Assembly (NCBI GenBank): GCA_031271045.1
Contig: JAISWO010000069.1
Location: 1 to 60,910 of the forward strand
Direction of reading: 5' to 3'
DNA from: Tannerellaceae bacterium
GTDB taxonomy: Bacteria > Bacteroidota > Bacteroidia > Bacteroidales > Tannerellaceae
Length of the DNA stretch: 60,910 nt
In this document: positions 8,304 through 16,850 of the stretch, in pieces
How positions within the stretch are numbered: the stretch's first letter is position 1
Layout of the letters: each line of letters starts with the position of its first letter
Notes under the pieces: model-generated
Seen by the model: the letters and a program-made list of their open reading frames with translations, nothing else
The model's database searches: none
What the model was told of the DNA's origin: nothing
Made by a program: the position numbers and the translations under genes

Positions 8304-8660
8304 CCTTGCACGGTACCGTGCAACCGTAAATCAGATCCGGTTCCTCCTTGCACGGTACCGTGCTACGGCAAACTAAACTATTTCCTCCTTGCACGGTACC
8401 GTGCAACCGCAAATCAGATCCGGTTTCCCCTTTCCCGGTACCGAGCTACGGCAAATTGAAAATAATTCCTCCTTGCACGGTACCGTGCTACGGCAAATCG
8501 GATCCGGTTTCCACTTTCCCGGTACCGAGCTACGGCAAATTGAAAATAATTCCTCGTAGCCCGGTACCGTGCTACGGCAAATCGGATCCGGTTTCCACTT
8601 TCCCGGTACCGGGCTACCACAAACCGAAACTGTTTCCGGGTAGCACGGCGCCGGGCTGCT
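8304..8660. repeat. Array 1: 42-bp units of GGTACC-centred palindromes, dyads every 21 bp
   Basis: Nine palindrome cores, eight GGTACC and one GGCGCC, are centred at 8314.5, 8356.5, 8397.5, 8439.5, 8481.5, 8523.5, 8565.5, 8607.5 and 8649.5. The spacing is 42 bp except for one step of 41. The best copies read TTGCACGGTACCGTGCAA, a perfect 18-bp palindrome. Exactly 21 bp after a core lies a second dyad: GGATCC or AGATCC in odd units, and AATT-N6-AATT in several even units. The array therefore has a dyad every 21 bp. The stretch from 8661 to 8987 holds no gene or box that I recognise. Confidence 0.92.
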
Positions 8661-8987
8661 ATCCGGAGCTTTCAGGGACGGTCGGGAGGGCGGCGGGAGG
8701 CTTGTTTTTCCTTTCGCTTGACGATAGCCCTGTTTGTGGCAATCGGTAGCGGAGACAAAAAGCGGGCAGCGCTGTCCCGGGACGGTCATACGATACCTTA
8801 TATAAAGGCTGCATCATGAAAAGAATTGTGAAACGAGAACAATATGAAACTTTCAAGTGTTATAGTTTCAAGAGCGCACAATGATTCGCAGATGAACAGA
8901 CAAAACGCCACTGTTCGCCCCGAATCTGTTGCAATTACAATCTGTCGCGGACTTAATCATATCATCAATCTGTAAAAGAACACCTTT

Positions 8988-9767
8988 ATGAAAACGATAA
9001 CAAATAGTTGTACCATCCTCTTGCTGCTGCTGCTTTGCCGGTGTGCGAACGACAGCGCGAGTTGCAGTTACAGGGAAGGGACGCTTCACGCCACAGACGG
9101 CCTTTGTTTCCCCAAAGTCGAAGACGCCTACACCTATCCCGTCGCGCCGGGGATGGAAGAATGGCAGACTTCCGGCGACGTATTCGAACTCGTTCAACTC
9201 CCCGGCCACGTCCTGAACACCATCTCCACGCTGGGGTTGATTGATGCGCTGGTGCAGTCGCCGCTGTTCGCGGGTTACTATCAGCCTTCCGGCTCCACTC
9301 CGATTGCCACGTGGCACAGGCATTACGGACGGTTCAACTGCGCCACGGAACTGTTCAGACGCGACGATGCAGGCAAGGCGCTGATAACCTACTACCGGTC
9401 CATCCGCATGAATTGCATCGAATCGTCGGCCGCAGAAGAAAATCCCGGACAACTTGGCGCCTATGAAAGAGTCTTCGGCCTCGAATTTTTATTCACCCGG
9501 CAAGAGATACTGAACAAAATCGGACACGTCGACAAGCAGGCGCTGGTCGATGCCCTTCTGGCAACGTACGAACGACAGCCGGAACGCTGGATGAAACTCA
9601 TCCCCATGTCCTTTATCATGATGAACGACCAATATCCACCCATGGAGAAATATTATCTGGAAAACATCGACCTGTACGAACGCTCGATCGCCTTCGGATA
9701 TATCGTCTCCATCAAACAGTCCGACCAGATCCTCTCCCTGGCAAACCGTTTCATCACCAAAAAGTAG
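8988..9767 (+). CDS. Exported protein of unknown function
   Basis: A 259-residue protein starting MKTITNSCTILLLLLLCRC, a basic-hydrophobic export signal with cysteines at 17 and 19. The signal may be a relaxed lipoprotein signal, but no canonical lipobox (small residue before Cys) is present. The mature part is rich in aromatic residues and has WHRHYGRFNCATELF and YERVFGLEFLF segments. I do not recognise the family. It is followed by the DUF2891 gene, which has its own promoter. Confidence 0.65.
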   Translation: MKTITNSCTILLLLLLCRCANDSASCSYREGTLHATDGLCFPKVEDAYTYPVAPGMEEWQTSGDVFELVQLPGHVLNTISTLGLIDALVQSPLFAGYYQPSGSTPIATWHRHYGRFNCATELFRRDDAGKALITYYRSIRMNCIESSAAEENPGQLGAYERVFGLEFLFTRQEILNKIGHVDKQALVDALLATYERQPERWMKLIPMSFIMMNDQYPPMEKYYLENIDLYERSIAFGYIVSIKQSDQILSLANRFITKK

Positions 9768-9828
9768 CAAGCCCGCCGGGCAGCCTCCGGAATACCGGCG
9801 CAGGATCGCATCTATGCCATTTTGTGTA

Positions 9829-9836
9829 TACATTTG
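9829..9836 (+). promoter_or_regulatory. -7 box of the DUF2891 gene
   Basis: TACATTTG, 19 bases before the ATG at 9856. It lies inside the longer frame that begins at 9814 and so supports the shorter start. Confidence 0.55.
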
Positions 9837-9855
9837 CAGAACAAAAAAGATCAAA

Positions 9856-10944
9856 ATGAAATTGAGTATGAAAATGAAATGGATAAGGGGATGCCTGCTG
9901 GCGGTTGCCGCACCCTTGTCTTTGGCGCAGATGCAGGCGCAAGAACTGGACAGACAGCAGGCGGAGAAAATCTTCCGGTTGCCGGTACACTGCATCACGA
10001 CTGAGTTCCCAAACAAAATGGGGCAGGTGCTGGGCAGTGAAGCCGACCTGAAACGGCCCGGAGCCTTACGGCCCATCTTTTACGGATGCTTCGACTGGCA
10101 TTCGTCGGTGCACGGCTACTGGTCGATCGTTAAACTGATGAAAGACTTCCCCGAACTGGACCGGGACGGCCGGGTCAGGGCCCTGTTAAACCAGACCATT
10201 ACGCCCCGGAACGTGGAGATCGAGAAATCCTTCTTCCAGGACATCAACAACCGGAGTTTCGAGCGTACCTACGGCTGGGCCTGGTTCCTGCAACTGCAAA
10301 ACGAACTGTATACCTGGCCGGACCGGGACGCCCGCCGGTGGTACGAGACCCTGAAGCCCCTGGCCGACCTGCTGGTAGAGAGATACACGGAATATTTGCC
10401 CAAGCTCCTCTACCCCATCCGCACCGGCCAGCACGACAACTCCGCCTTCGGCCTGTCACTGGCAATAGACTATGCCCGTACCGTCGGTCAAACGTCCTTT
10501 GAACAAACCATCGTCGAACATTCCCTGAGGCTCTACCTCGGCGACACAGGCTGCAACCTGGCCTACGAACCGGGCGGGAACGACTTCCTGTCCCCCTGCC
10601 TCGAAGAAGCCCTGCTGATGAGTAAGACGCTCGACACGGAAAGCTACCGCCAATGGCTGGCGCACTTCCTGCCCTCGCTCTTCGATCCGGCCTTCCACCT
10701 TGAGCCCGGACAGGTATCCGACCGCACAGACGGGCACCTGGTACACCTGGATGGCCTGAACTTCAGCCGCGCCACCTGCCTGTACGGCATCGGGCGCAAA
10801 CTGCCGGCCTTGTCCCACCTGCATACCGTCGCCGGCCGCCACCTGAACTATTCCATCTCCAACATCGTGAACGACGATTATATGGGAAGCCACTGGCTGG
10901 GCAGCTTTGCCCTCTATGCACTGATGAACAAACCCGCCGGGTAA
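9856..10944 (+). CDS. Exported DUF2891 protein
   Basis: A 362-residue protein beginning MKLSMKMKWIRGCLLAVAA with a Sec signal cleaved near LSLAQMQAQ. The segment PIFYGCFDWHSSVHGYWSIVKLMK and the alpha/alpha-barrel-like spacing of aromatic residues match DUF2891, a family of periplasmic proteins of unknown activity. The conserved FDWHSSVHG could hold catalytic or metal-binding His/Asp. The gene ends 22 bases before the convergent wbqC-like gene. Confidence 0.82.
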   Translation: MKLSMKMKWIRGCLLAVAAPLSLAQMQAQELDRQQAEKIFRLPVHCITTEFPNKMGQVLGSEADLKRPGALRPIFYGCFDWHSSVHGYWSIVKLMKDFPELDRDGRVRALLNQTITPRNVEIEKSFFQDINNRSFERTYGWAWFLQLQNELYTWPDRDARRWYETLKPLADLLVERYTEYLPKLLYPIRTGQHDNSAFGLSLAIDYARTVGQTSFEQTIVEHSLRLYLGDTGCNLAYEPGGNDFLSPCLEEALLMSKTLDTESYRQWLAHFLPSLFDPAFHLEPGQVSDRTDGHLVHLDGLNFSRATCLYGIGRKLPALSHLHTVAGRHLNYSISNIVNDDYMGSHWLGSFALYALMNKPAG

Positions 10945-10966
10945 GGCGCTACCGAACAACGTCTGC

Positions 10967-11593
10967 TTAAACCTCCGTCTGCGAGTCGCGGAGTATAAGG
11001 ACCCCTTCGGGGCCCATGTTGAAAAGGAGGTCGATGATGCTCAGGTTCGGGAGGAATCCGAAACGGTCGCTGAAAACTTGGTAGTAAGAACGGGGATGGA
11101 ACGACGGATCCTCTCCCGGATGCCGGGGGCGGATAGTTTCGCGGAAGTCGTTCGGCAGGTCGGGAGAATAACTCCGGGTATAATGGAGATTCGGCCTCAC
11201 GTCCAGCAATCCGCAAACCAGTTCGCGCAGTCCTTCGTTGAAGTCCAGCAGGAAGCGGTGCTCCTTCGTATAAAAAGGCAGGAAGTCGTCGGCATAATAC
11301 TCAAAGAAGGGAGTGGCGTTATAGGCCGAAAGGATGGCATTCCAATGCTGGTGTCGCCAGTTGCCGTGGGTGGAGATACGGATGTCGCGCGTAAGACATT
11401 TCAGTGAGGCGGGCTTCTCCACCGGTATCGAGAGGACGAGGCATCCGTTGGAGGCGGCAATGAGGCAACGGTTGCGGTAGGTTTGTTTCAGATAGCTTTC
11501 GGCCGTTTCGATATAGACATCGGCATAATGGAATAGTTTGCAGTAATATTGAACAGGCGCCAGATAGGCGGAGGAAAGATAGACAGGCGCCAT
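10967..11593 (-). CDS. WbqC-family protein
   Basis: A 208-residue cytosolic protein. The start VYLSSAYLAPVQYYCKLFHY and the segments TYRNRCLIAASNGCLVLSIPV and NWRHQHWNAILSAY are typical of the WbqC family. WbqC proteins occur in polysaccharide biosynthesis loci and in Bacteroidetes signal peptidase operons; their reaction is not established. The ATG shares one base with the stop of lepB2, so translation is coupled. It is the last gene of the dapB-lepB-lepB2-wbqC operon. Confidence 0.85.
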   Translation of the reverse strand: MAPVYLSSAYLAPVQYYCKLFHYADVYIETAESYLKQTYRNRCLIAASNGCLVLSIPVEKPASLKCLTRDIRISTHGNWRHQHWNAILSAYNATPFFEYYADDFLPFYTKEHRFLLDFNEGLRELVCGLLDVRPNLHYTRSYSPDLPNDFRETIRPRHPGEDPSFHPRSYYQVFSDRFGFLPNLSIIDLLFNMGPEGVLILRDSQTEV

Positions 11594-12471
11594 CAGTGGA
11601 TCGGTTTGAACCTGCGCTTATTGTCTTTGCTGTACCAGCAGAACCAGGCCTTCCCGATGATATGGCTGGCAGGGATAAACCCTAAATGACGGGAGTCGAT
11701 GGCCTCGTTGATATTGTCCGACAGCACCCAATAGTAATCCTGGCCAAAGCGAAAGCGGTTAGTTTCTTTCCCATCCAGAAAGAGTTTTCTGTTGCGGAAC
11801 TCTGCCGTGCCTCCGGTTTCCATCCGGATAGCTTCGCGGCAGGCGGTGATAAAGGTTTCATTCAGTCGGTAGACTTCGCCCTTGCGGGGGACGATAAACC
11901 GGTAATTGCCGGTCTCTTCGCGGACAAATTGCCGGTTCATCTGTTCGGACAATTCTTCCCGTATGCGATATTCCTCGAAGGATGTCAGGCTCAGCGTGAT
12001 GCTGATGCCGGCAGGGTCGTCTTTCATGTCCCTGAGGGGGATGTTCAGCCTTTGCAATACCTCCCCGAACGGCTGCTTTATGGCGGCGCTAAGCGTATAT
12101 GACGACAAACTGTTGGGCGAACGGGGATAGAAGGCGCCGTTGATGCTATATCCTGCATCACTTACCTGTATGGTGTCTCCCGGCAGGGCGACGCAACGGC
12201 TTACCAGCAGGGGCGCGTCGTCCCGGTCTTTCATAAGCGGACTGAGGAAGAGGATAATCTGATTATGCTTCAGATGTTGTGCCGTGAGTTTGTTCACCAG
12301 CACATAATCGCCCTTATGCAAGGTGTTTTCCATCGAAGCCGTAGAGATACGGTACGAGCCGATGCCAAACGCTCGTACACATAAGACGGCCAACAGGATG
12401 CCTGCACATAATGCTGCCGTCTTCACTTCTTTCTTCTTCAGGAATCCGGCCTTCATTGTCGGGACTTTCAT
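11593..12471 (-). CDS. Signal peptidase I paralogue lacking the catalytic lysine
   Basis: A 292-residue S26-family protein with one N-terminal membrane helix (about 17-34). The nucleophile box reads ISTASMENTL, with Ser46 in place. The box that should carry the general-base lysine (KR-x-x-x-x-PGD) reads LLVSRCVALPGDT, so position 91 is Ser. The C-terminal box LSDNINEAIDSRHLGFIP is intact in outline. It overlaps the stop of the upstream lepB by 4 bases. Without lysine it may be inactive, use another base, or work as a partner of LepB. The intact paralogue next door makes either outcome viable. Confidence 0.85.
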   Translation of the reverse strand: MKVPTMKAGFLKKKEVKTAALCAGILLAVLCVRAFGIGSYRISTASMENTLHKGDYVLVNKLTAQHLKHNQIILFLSPLMKDRDDAPLLVSRCVALPGDTIQVSDAGYSINGAFYPRSPNSLSSYTLSAAIKQPFGEVLQRLNIPLRDMKDDPAGISITLSLTSFEEYRIREELSEQMNRQFVREETGNYRFIVPRKGEVYRLNETFITACREAIRMETGGTAEFRNRKLFLDGKETNRFRFGQDYYWVLSDNINEAIDSRHLGFIPASHIIGKAWFCWYSKDNKRRFKPIH

Positions 12472-13838
12472 TCGTGCACCATACGGAACAAACGCTTCCA
12501 GCGGATACCGCCGTTAAACAGTCCGTGATCTTTATCCAATGAAAGCCATACGAGGATGGGTTTGCCTACGACATGGTCTTCGGGTACGAATCCCCACGAG
12601 CGGCTGTCGGCGCTGTTGTGGCGGTTGTCGCCCATCATGAAGTAATAGTCGTAGTGGAACGTATAGCTTGTTTCTTCTTTCCCGTTGATGTATACCTTGC
12701 CGTCGCGGGTTTCGAGCGTATTGTTTTCATAGTTCCGGATGCAGCGGTGATACAGGGCAAGGTTATGGGCGGTGAGCGGGATGGAACTTCCTTTGGAGGG
12801 TATCCATATCGGGCCGTAGTTGTCGCGCGTCCACCCGGTGTTATAATCTACGGGATAGGTCGTACCGCCCAAGATATCGGGCTCAATAACGATCTTCTTC
12901 ACGCTGGGCAGTTTCTCTACAATACGCAAGGCTCTCTGCGTAAGCGGCAGGCAATATACGCGGGCAGCCGTGGGGGAGAATCCCAAGTACGACAAGATCT
13001 CCGGGGAGGCAAGTATGCGATCGTCTTTGCTGACGTCGAGCAAGCGGAACTGTGCTTCGGTGATGGGGGAGCCGTCGGTTTCTATATAATACTTGTACTG
13101 CATGTTTTCGGGGTTTTCGGCCGGCGAGCCATTGATATATACCTGGTTGTTTTGCACCGACAGGGAATCGCCCGGCATTCCGATGCAGCGCTTTACGTAA
13201 CATTCCCGCTTATCCACCGGACGATAGATAACGGGGCCAAACGATTCGCTGTTCAGATGGATATATTCCCGGCCGTACTCGGCCACGAGGGTGTGGTAAT
13301 CGGGGTTTTGCACTTTCAGCGCCACGGTATCCCCGGCAGGGAAGTTAAAGACGACAATATCGTTGCGCTGCACCTTGCCCAGTCCGGCAACACGTTTGTA
13401 GCCCCACCTCGGCCAGTCCAGGTATGATTTGCTGTTCGTGACAGGAAAGGTATTTAGTACCAGCGGGAAGGAGAGCGGCGTATTGGGCACGCGCGGTCCG
13501 TAACTCAGTTTACTGACAAACAGGTAATCGCCCACCAGCAATGATTTCTCGAGCGAGGAGCTGGGTATCTGATAATTTTGAAAGATGAACAGATTAACGA
13601 AGTAGACGGCTATCAGGGCGAACAGAATATCATCCACCCATTCCAGGATGGTGCGCATGGAGGAATTCTTTGCCTTTCTCCATGCGCCCCAGGGCACGAA
13701 CTTAGTCAGGAAGATATCTGCCAATACAATTAACCCGAACAGTAACCATCCGTTGCGCATCCAAACGGTAAAAAGTATATATAATGCAGCCGCGATACTA
13801 AATTTTATCCACTGCCTTCTCGAAATTTTTTTCATCAT
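12468..13838 (-). CDS. lepB: Signal peptidase I
   Basis: A 456-residue inner-membrane protease that cleaves Sec signal peptides. Three N-terminal hydrophobic segments (12-26, 31-47, 68-86) precede the catalytic domain. The nucleophile is Ser95 in IPSSSLEKSL, and the general base is Lys216 in YVKRCIGMPGD. The box MMGDNRHNSADSRSWGFVP is at the C-terminus. It is long for the family because of insertions between boxes, a Bacteroidetes habit. It starts 34 bases after dapB and overlaps lepB2 by 4 bases. Confidence 0.93.
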   Translation of the reverse strand: MMKKISRRQWIKFSIAAALYILFTVWMRNGWLLFGLIVLADIFLTKFVPWGAWRKAKNSSMRTILEWVDDILFALIAVYFVNLFIFQNYQIPSSSLEKSLLVGDYLFVSKLSYGPRVPNTPLSFPLVLNTFPVTNSKSYLDWPRWGYKRVAGLGKVQRNDIVVFNFPAGDTVALKVQNPDYHTLVAEYGREYIHLNSESFGPVIYRPVDKRECYVKRCIGMPGDSLSVQNNQVYINGSPAENPENMQYKYYIETDGSPITEAQFRLLDVSKDDRILASPEILSYLGFSPTAARVYCLPLTQRALRIVEKLPSVKKIVIEPDILGGTTYPVDYNTGWTRDNYGPIWIPSKGSSIPLTAHNLALYHRCIRNYENNTLETRDGKVYINGKEETSYTFHYDYYFMMGDNRHNSADSRSWGFVPEDHVVGKPILVWLSLDKDHGLFNGGIRWKRLFRMVHE

Positions 13839-13872
13839 GCTTTTGCTTTATTTATAGTTTAAAGATAGTTTC

Positions 13873-14592
13873 TTAAAAGGTCAACATATCATTCATTCCC
13901 AGGAACCCTTTCCTGCCTGCTGCAAATTCGGCGGCGATCACGGCGCCCAGTGCAAAGCCTTCGCGGCTTTTGGCTTCGTGGCGGATGCAGATGCTGTCTA
14001 TGTCCGATTCATATACGATTTCGTGCGTTCCGGGCACTTCGCCTTCGCGTATGGCTTGTATCGGCAGCTCGGAGGGGAGTCCGTCTGTTCCGGCCAACCG
14101 CCATCCGGTCTTGTGCGGCATGTTTTCCAGGATGCCTTCGGCCAGGGTGATGGCTGTTCCGCTGGGTGCGTCGGCTTTGTGTATGTGATGTATCTCGGTC
14201 AGGTGGGCTTCGTATGCGGGGAAGCGGTTCATGACGCGGGCCAGGTATTTGTTGAGGGCAAAGAAGATATTCACTCCGATGGAGAAATTGGATGCGTAGA
14301 AAAAGGTATGGTTACAGGCGATACATATTTGCCGTATTTCGTCCCAACGGTCGAGCCATCCTGTCGTACCGGAGACGACCGGTACGCCGGCGGCAAAACA
14401 TTGCAGATAATTGTCGACTGCCGTCCCTGGCGTTGTAAATTCGATGGCGACTTCGGCGCTCCTGAAAGCTTCGGAGGCAAAATCGCCTTTGTTTGCAATG
14501 TCAATAACCGACACGATGGTATGCCCACGCTCCAACGCAATCCGTTCGATGGCCTTTCCCATCTTTCCATAACCTATAAGCGCTATTCTCAT
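13873..14592 (-). CDS. dapB: 4-hydroxy-tetrahydrodipicolinate reductase
   Basis: A 239-residue enzyme of lysine/diaminopimelate synthesis. The N-terminal nucleotide-binding loop is ALIGYGKMGKAIER, and the catalytic and substrate-binding motif is EIHHIHKADAPSGTA. The start MRIALIGYG at 14592 is used; a TACATTTG box at 14622-14629 lies just upstream, inside the longer frame. It is the first gene of the dapB-lepB-lepB2-wbqC operon. Confidence 0.95.
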   Translation of the reverse strand: MRIALIGYGKMGKAIERIALERGHTIVSVIDIANKGDFASEAFRSAEVAIEFTTPGTAVDNYLQCFAAGVPVVSGTTGWLDRWDEIRQICIACNHTFFYASNFSIGVNIFFALNKYLARVMNRFPAYEAHLTEIHHIHKADAPSGTAITLAEGILENMPHKTGWRLAGTDGLPSELPIQAIREGEVPGTHEIVYESDIDSICIRHEAKSREGFALGAVIAAEFAAGRKGFLGMNDMLTF

Positions 14593-14621
14593 ATTTATTA
14601 TTTTGATTTGATTCGAACGCA

Positions 14622-14629
14622 CAAATGTA
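14622..14629 (-). promoter_or_regulatory. -7 box of dapB operon
   Basis: TACATTTG on the minus strand, 29 bases before the dapB ATG. Confidence 0.6.
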
Positions 14630-14724
14630 GGCATTCCCCACTTATAAACGTTTCTGCGGTGGTCAATTTTCGCAACCTCAATCGTAAGTATGTTATCCTA
14701 AGGGCATAAAAAAAGGCCTCTTCG

Positions 14725-14795
14725 TTGTCTCATCAAGATTCGAACTTGAACAAACAGAACCAAAACCTGTTGTGCTACCATTACACCATGAGACA
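14725..14795 (-). tRNA. tRNA-Gln (TTG anticodon)
   Basis: On the minus strand the acceptor arms TGTCTCA and TGAGACA pair perfectly. The D-arm contains GGTGTAATGGTAGCAC. The anticodon arm is ACAG / loop with TTG / CTGT, and the T-loop is TTCAAGTTCGAATCTTGA. A discriminator A follows and CCA is not encoded. A strong promoter lies at 14822-14829. Confidence 0.95.
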
Positions 14796-14821
14796 GTGAG
14801 AGGGCTTTGTCAAAAGTGCTG

Positions 14822-14829
14822 CAAAGGTA
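14822..14829 (-). promoter_or_regulatory. Promoter of tRNA-Gln
   Basis: TACCTTTG on the minus strand, preceded by TTTG with exactly 19 bases between: a full -33/-7 pair. Confidence 0.7.
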
Positions 14830-14869
14830 AGAAGTTTCTCTTACTGTGCAAATATTTCAGAGGGAAATA

Positions 14870-15478
14870 CTATATTTTGAGTTCGCCTTTGCCTTGGCGG
14901 ATGATTTCGTAATCGTCGGTGGTGCAGTTGACAACTGTCGAGGGGACGGCTGAGCCGTAGCCGCCGTCGATGACGGCGTCGACTTTGGAGGCGTATTTCT
15001 CGTAGATGAGTTCAGGGTCGGTGGTATATTCGATCACGTCGTCGTCGTCGTGGACGGAGGTTGTCATAATGGGGTTGCCCAGTTCGCCGACGAGCTGGTG
15101 TATGATGGTATTGCCGGGCACACGGATGCCGACTTCCTTCCTGTTTTTGTAGATCTTCGGCAGTTCGCTGCCGGTGGGCAGGATGAAGGTGAAGGGGCCG
15201 GGCAGGTTTTTGCGCATCAGCTTGAAGATGGTATTGGTGACCTTGGCGTAGGCGCTGATGTTCGAGAGGTCGTAACAGATGATGGAGAGGTTGTGCTTGC
15301 GGGGGTCGAGGTCTTTCAGGCGGCATATTTTCTCGACGGCGCGCACGTTCATGGCGTCGCAGCCGATGGCGTAGACCGTATCGGTGGGGTATATGACTAA
15401 TCCGCCTTCCCGGAGGATGTCGACGGCCTTTTTTATTTCCTTCGGATTGGGGTTGTCCGGGTATATTTTCAGATACAT
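14870..15478 (-). CDS. Sua5/YrdC-type L-threonylcarbamoyladenylate synthase
   Basis: A 202-residue YrdC-domain protein. The conserved LREGGLVIYPTDTVYAIGC and the later IRVPGNTIIHQL and GNPIMTTS motifs form the nucleotide and threonine pocket. It makes threonylcarbamoyl-AMP for the t6A modification of ANN-decoding tRNAs. It lacks the extra C-terminal Sua5 domain. The gene lies 31 bases downstream of DUF6261 gene no. 2 on the same strand and may be read from its promoter, since I see no separate box. Confidence 0.88.
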   Translation of the reverse strand: MYLKIYPDNPNPKEIKKAVDILREGGLVIYPTDTVYAIGCDAMNVRAVEKICRLKDLDPRKHNLSIICYDLSNISAYAKVTNTIFKLMRKNLPGPFTFILPTGSELPKIYKNRKEVGIRVPGNTIIHQLVGELGNPIMTTSVHDDDDVIEYTTDPELIYEKYASKVDAVIDGGYGSAVPSTVVNCTTDDYEIIRQGKGELKI

Positions 15479-15509
15479 ACGTTGCGGGACGGGGAGAAGG
15501 AGGGGGGCG

Positions 15510-16694
15510 TCAGTCGATCATGGTGGCGGGGTATTGTACGCCGGTGAGGTAGGCGAGTATTTCGCCGTCTTTGAGGACTTCCGTTGTCTGTATGTCGCCG
15601 AAACCGTAGTATGGTTTTTCGAAGAAGACGTTGGCGGCCGGTGGGTCGACTAAGAGGCCGATGGGGGTTGTCCCGTCGCTGTCGAAGAGGAAGTCGGCGA
15701 TGGGGAGGTCGACGAAGGTGTCTGTTTCGGGGTTCAGGATTTTCATGACGCCGTCTTTGGCGTCAGGGTACAGGATGTTGGCGAAGGCGGTGGGGTTGAC
15801 GGCCTGGAGTGACATGTGGACGCCGATGCCGGAGATGCTGCCGGTGCCGACGACGGCCTGGGCGGAGATGGCGAGCTGCGGGATGCCGTCGTCGCCGGGG
15901 GTTTCGCCGTCGGGGGTTTCGGGCTGGGTGTCGTCTTTTCCTGCGGGGCGGTATTTGGGGTTACGCCGGGCGTAGATGGCTTCGTATTTTTGGATGAAGG
16001 AGTTGATGAAGCGGATGGCGTCGCCGAGCGAGGCGCTCACTTCGGGGTCTTTGACGGGCAGGAGTTCGTTGGCGCGGAAGCAGGCGTTGATGTCGAAGAT
16101 GACGTCGGTGAGTTTGCTGTCGCTTTGTCGCCGGGCGCTGCTGAGTGTGCCTTCGCTCTTCTGATCGCCTTCGCTGACGGTGCGTTCGACGTAGAGTTCG
16201 ATGAAGGCGTCGTTATCGCGCTGGAGTCGTTCGATGCCGTCTTCGGCGCCGGTGATGAGGGCGACCAGAGGGGCATGTTTTTCCTTTTCCAGGTCTTGTA
16301 TGAGGTTCGTGACTAAGGCGGAGACTTCATTCATGGGGGCGTAGTAGGCGTTGGAATAGTTTTCGAAGACCTCCATCAGGGTGTCGGCGGCTTCTTTCAC
16401 TTGGGCGTCTTCGCTGTATACTCCCAGTTCGACGCATCGCCGGAGGGCGACGTAGGAGGTGCGCCGTTTTTCGTGGGTTACTTTGATATGGCGGGTCTCT
16501 TCCTGTTTGGCGCTTCGTTTGTAGAGTTCATCTTCTTTGTCGAAGGCCTGGAGGAAGGCGTTGACGGGGCCTGTGAGGGAGGCGGGCTTCAGCGGGGCGG
16601 TGCGGAAATGGCCGGAGATGGCGCTGTACAGGCTGAAGTGTTCTGCGTTGCGCAGCCGTCGGGGGAACGAGGGGTTGTAATTGATCGCTAACAT
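15510..16694 (-). CDS. DUF6261-family protein no. 2 with beta-rich C-terminal domain
   Basis: A 394-residue cytosolic protein, paralogue of the 7057-8205 product over its whole length. It has an all-helical part of about 255 residues (RRLRNAEHFSLYSAI; LYKRSAKQEETRHIKVTHEKRR; LVTNLIQDLEKE; DNDAFIELYVER), a linker rich in Asp/Pro/Gly, and the shared domain ISAQAVVGTG to VQYPATMID. The start MLAINYNP at 16694 is chosen because a TACCTTTG promoter box at 16748-16755 sits within the longer frame, and that longer frame would translate part of array 2. Function unknown. Array 2 lies 156 bp upstream. Confidence 0.7.
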   Translation of the reverse strand: MLAINYNPSFPRRLRNAEHFSLYSAISGHFRTAPLKPASLTGPVNAFLQAFDKEDELYKRSAKQEETRHIKVTHEKRRTSYVALRRCVELGVYSEDAQVKEAADTLMEVFENYSNAYYAPMNEVSALVTNLIQDLEKEKHAPLVALITGAEDGIERLQRDNDAFIELYVERTVSEGDQKSEGTLSSARRQSDSKLTDVIFDINACFRANELLPVKDPEVSASLGDAIRFINSFIQKYEAIYARRNPKYRPAGKDDTQPETPDGETPGDDGIPQLAISAQAVVGTGSISGIGVHMSLQAVNPTAFANILYPDAKDGVMKILNPETDTFVDLPIADFLFDSDGTTPIGLLVDPPAANVFFEKPYYGFGDIQTTEVLKDGEILAYLTGVQYPATMID

Positions 16695-16747
16695 TTGTTT
16701 TCTTTTGAAAGGGTTTCTGTTTTTGTTCCTGTTTTTTGTAAACGCTC

Positions 16748-16755
16748 CAAAGGTA
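16748..16755 (-). promoter_or_regulatory. -7 box of DUF6261 gene no. 2
   Basis: TACCTTTG on the minus strand with TTTG 21 bases upstream of it. Array 2 lies about 70 bp upstream of the -33 element. Confidence 0.55.
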
Positions 16756-16850
16756 TGGAACTTATTTGTGAGATTCCAAATATTGGATATTAAAAAATGT
16801 TGATTTTTCCTCTTGTTTTTGTTTAGGATCGTGAACAGGGGGGTGAGAAA

